A DNA stretch of 64,000 bases from Isoetes taiwanensis (taxonomy: Eukaryota; Streptophyta; Lycopodiopsida; Isoetales; Isoetaceae). Positions 62,976 to 64,000 of this stretch are shown here, in pieces. A program made the translations under genes and the position numbers. The notes under the pieces were generated by a model. It worked only from the letters and a program-made list of their open reading frames with translations, was not told the DNA's origin and ran no database searches. Location: positions 18,460,462-18,524,461 of the forward strand of contig JAJEKV010000026.1 of the NCBI GenBank assembly GCA_021234155.1, written 5' to 3'. Each line of letters opens with the position of its first letter. Positions within the stretch are counted from its first letter, which is position 1.

Positions 62976-64000
62976 TGTGGCGTCCCCTACTCGTATACGG
63001 GGCACTCTCAGGTATACAAGCGGGAGTTCTTCCCCACACCAGCTCCATACCGATCACGGGGCCCTCCACATATCCCGCACCCGTGGCGAGTCCCGGTGGG
63101 AAGAGTGAAGGTGTCATTCTACCCCGTCCCTCGGGGCCTACCTAGCTGCTGAAGCGTAAACATACATGTCGTTAGTGCGTACATCGGCGTCATATGACCA
63201 TCACGAAGGATGGTCCTCCACATATCTGCATAGACAAAGATCGGCACATCACATAGGAATCCTACCCAAGGCTCGGACTCAAGGGGATGGTGGACCGGTC
63301 AGGGGTCTCGGAGGAGTTCATTGCAGACAGAATTCATGGCAATGGATTGGGCTGGCATAAGAACATGGCATAGGGTTGTCCACTCCATCCGCCCCTCCCG
63401 TGCACACTTTGCAGAGTAGGCTGAAAAGTGTTGGGACCTGACTGTAGCCCGCCGGATGCATAGCCAAGGGGGCTATATCCTGGGTTGCATCTCCCCGTTC
63501 GGTGGGCAGGTAGGGATCTCTCCCTCGAGATCTACATTGACTCAAGGTGACTAGAGGGCCACTGCCCGTATTCGACTTGAACTCAATGGAAGGTCATATT
63601 CACCACCTCACGAGTGTCGAGCCCATGCCTTGCCCACACGCAGTGGCAAGCCATTAGACCTAGTCACAATGATCCCCGGCAGTACTAACACACCATAGGG
63701 ATCGTTCAAGAGTCAGAACACGAGCCTCCTTATAAGCCAGTCTGGCCCCTCCACCTACAACCAGGTGGGGCTCTTGTGCACAGGCCGCATCTACAGTGTG
63801 CTAGAGAGGCTACTCTAGGAGCATCAACTACAAGCTTTAGGGCCTCTACCCCCCTTCCCAATACAAGGAGTTCACAGAGAGACATCATCCAAATACATCA
63901 CAGCAGAACTAAAGAACTAGATCTAATCATAGAGTTAGGTTCTTTAGTTAGTGTCCGAGATCTAAGATCTAGATAGCTACTATGGGCAATTTAATAGTCT
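62976..64000 (-). repeat. 5' LTR of gypsy element B (runs off the window)
   Basis: Starts TGTGGCGTCCCCTACTCG and matches 51414-52440 to the window edge; about 540 bp are missing beyond 64000. Confidence 0.9.

Larger units (their letters stand above)
51414..64000 (-). mobile_element. Ty3/gypsy chromovirus-like element B with histone H3-like gene (5' LTR partial)
   Basis: Same organisation as element A and complete except for the right end of its 5' LTR, cut by the window: 3' LTR, polypurine tract, chromodomain and integrase, RNase H, RT, protease, gag, ORF X, palindrome pair, H3-like gene, palindrome pair, primer site, 5' LTR. Expected length about 13.1 kb. The LTRs look identical over the last 260 bases available (52191-52440 against 63748-64000), so insertion is recent. 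Many frameshifts sit at CTG/CAG positions and may be sequence errors. Confidence 0.92.

Noticed and set aside
1-64000. CRISPR arrays, rRNA or tRNA genes, bacterial operons
   Set aside because: No regularly spaced repeats with unique spacers, no rRNA blocks and no tRNA cloverleaf were noticed; the only tRNA-related sequences are the two primer binding sites.

Overview
The window looks like repeat-dominated nuclear DNA of a land plant, most probably a fern. Plant LTR, LINE and Helitron elements fill it, introns have GT..AG borders, and a decayed pentatricopeptide-repeat (PPR) gene has the wording I associate with fern PPR proteins ('AMYTKCGALTEAQEIFDQ', 'GILPNSLTYV'). I see no intact ordinary host gene, no rRNA or tRNA gene and no CRISPR. 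The species call is an inference.

Layout. (1) 0.5-13.1 kb: a Ty3/gypsy retrotransposon on the minus strand (element A), with its 5' LTR at 11.6-13.1 kb, cut at its 3' side. A 2.4-kb Helitron (2364-4761) carrying two host gene fragments sits exactly in the catalytic FFDD box of its reverse transcriptase. (2) 12.3-25.6 kb: a 6.6-kb tandem duplication. Each unit holds part of the LTR, a Helitron body with fragments of at least three host genes (sterol delta-7 reductase, glutamate synthase, PTI1-like kinase) plus two tandem small ORFs, and a piece of a LINE. (3) 26.45-37.3 kb: a tyrosine-recombinase retrotransposon (gag, RT-RNase H, YR) with split direct repeats, inserted into that LINE, which resumes at 37.3 kb and ends in poly-A. 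(4) 37.8-45.7 kb: a second LINE interrupted by a third LINE (39788-44329, opposite strand, 16-bp target duplication) that carries a foldback element. (5) 45.7-51.4 kb: AT-rich DNA with another Helitron 3' end and two exon-like fragments. (6) 51.4-64 kb: a second, younger gypsy element (B) of the same family, minus strand, with a chromodomain remnant on its integrase; its 5' LTR runs off the window.

The most striking content is in the two gypsy elements. Between the 5' LTR and gag both carry about 4.4 kb with two extra sense-strand genes. The first (10863-9624 in A, 62312-61047 in B) encodes a protein that starts like the histone H3 tail (MAHTKQTAQK / MARTKRIARR) and ends with an H3 histone fold finishing in IKGER or IKGERP, with an insertion of about 300 residues between. 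The second (ORF X) is conserved between A and B but I do not recognise it. Each extra gene is preceded by a pair of 63-66 bp palindromic units and a TATA box at conserved distances; the palindromes keep their fold but not their sequence between elements. I infer two internal promoter cassettes, one driving a retrotransposon-borne histone H3 variant.

Caution: many frameshifts, mainly in element B and the duplication, fall where a CTG or CAG in one copy reads CG, CCG or similar in the other. This looks like consensus error at CHG sites (methylated in plant transposons), so 'broken' calls are provisional.
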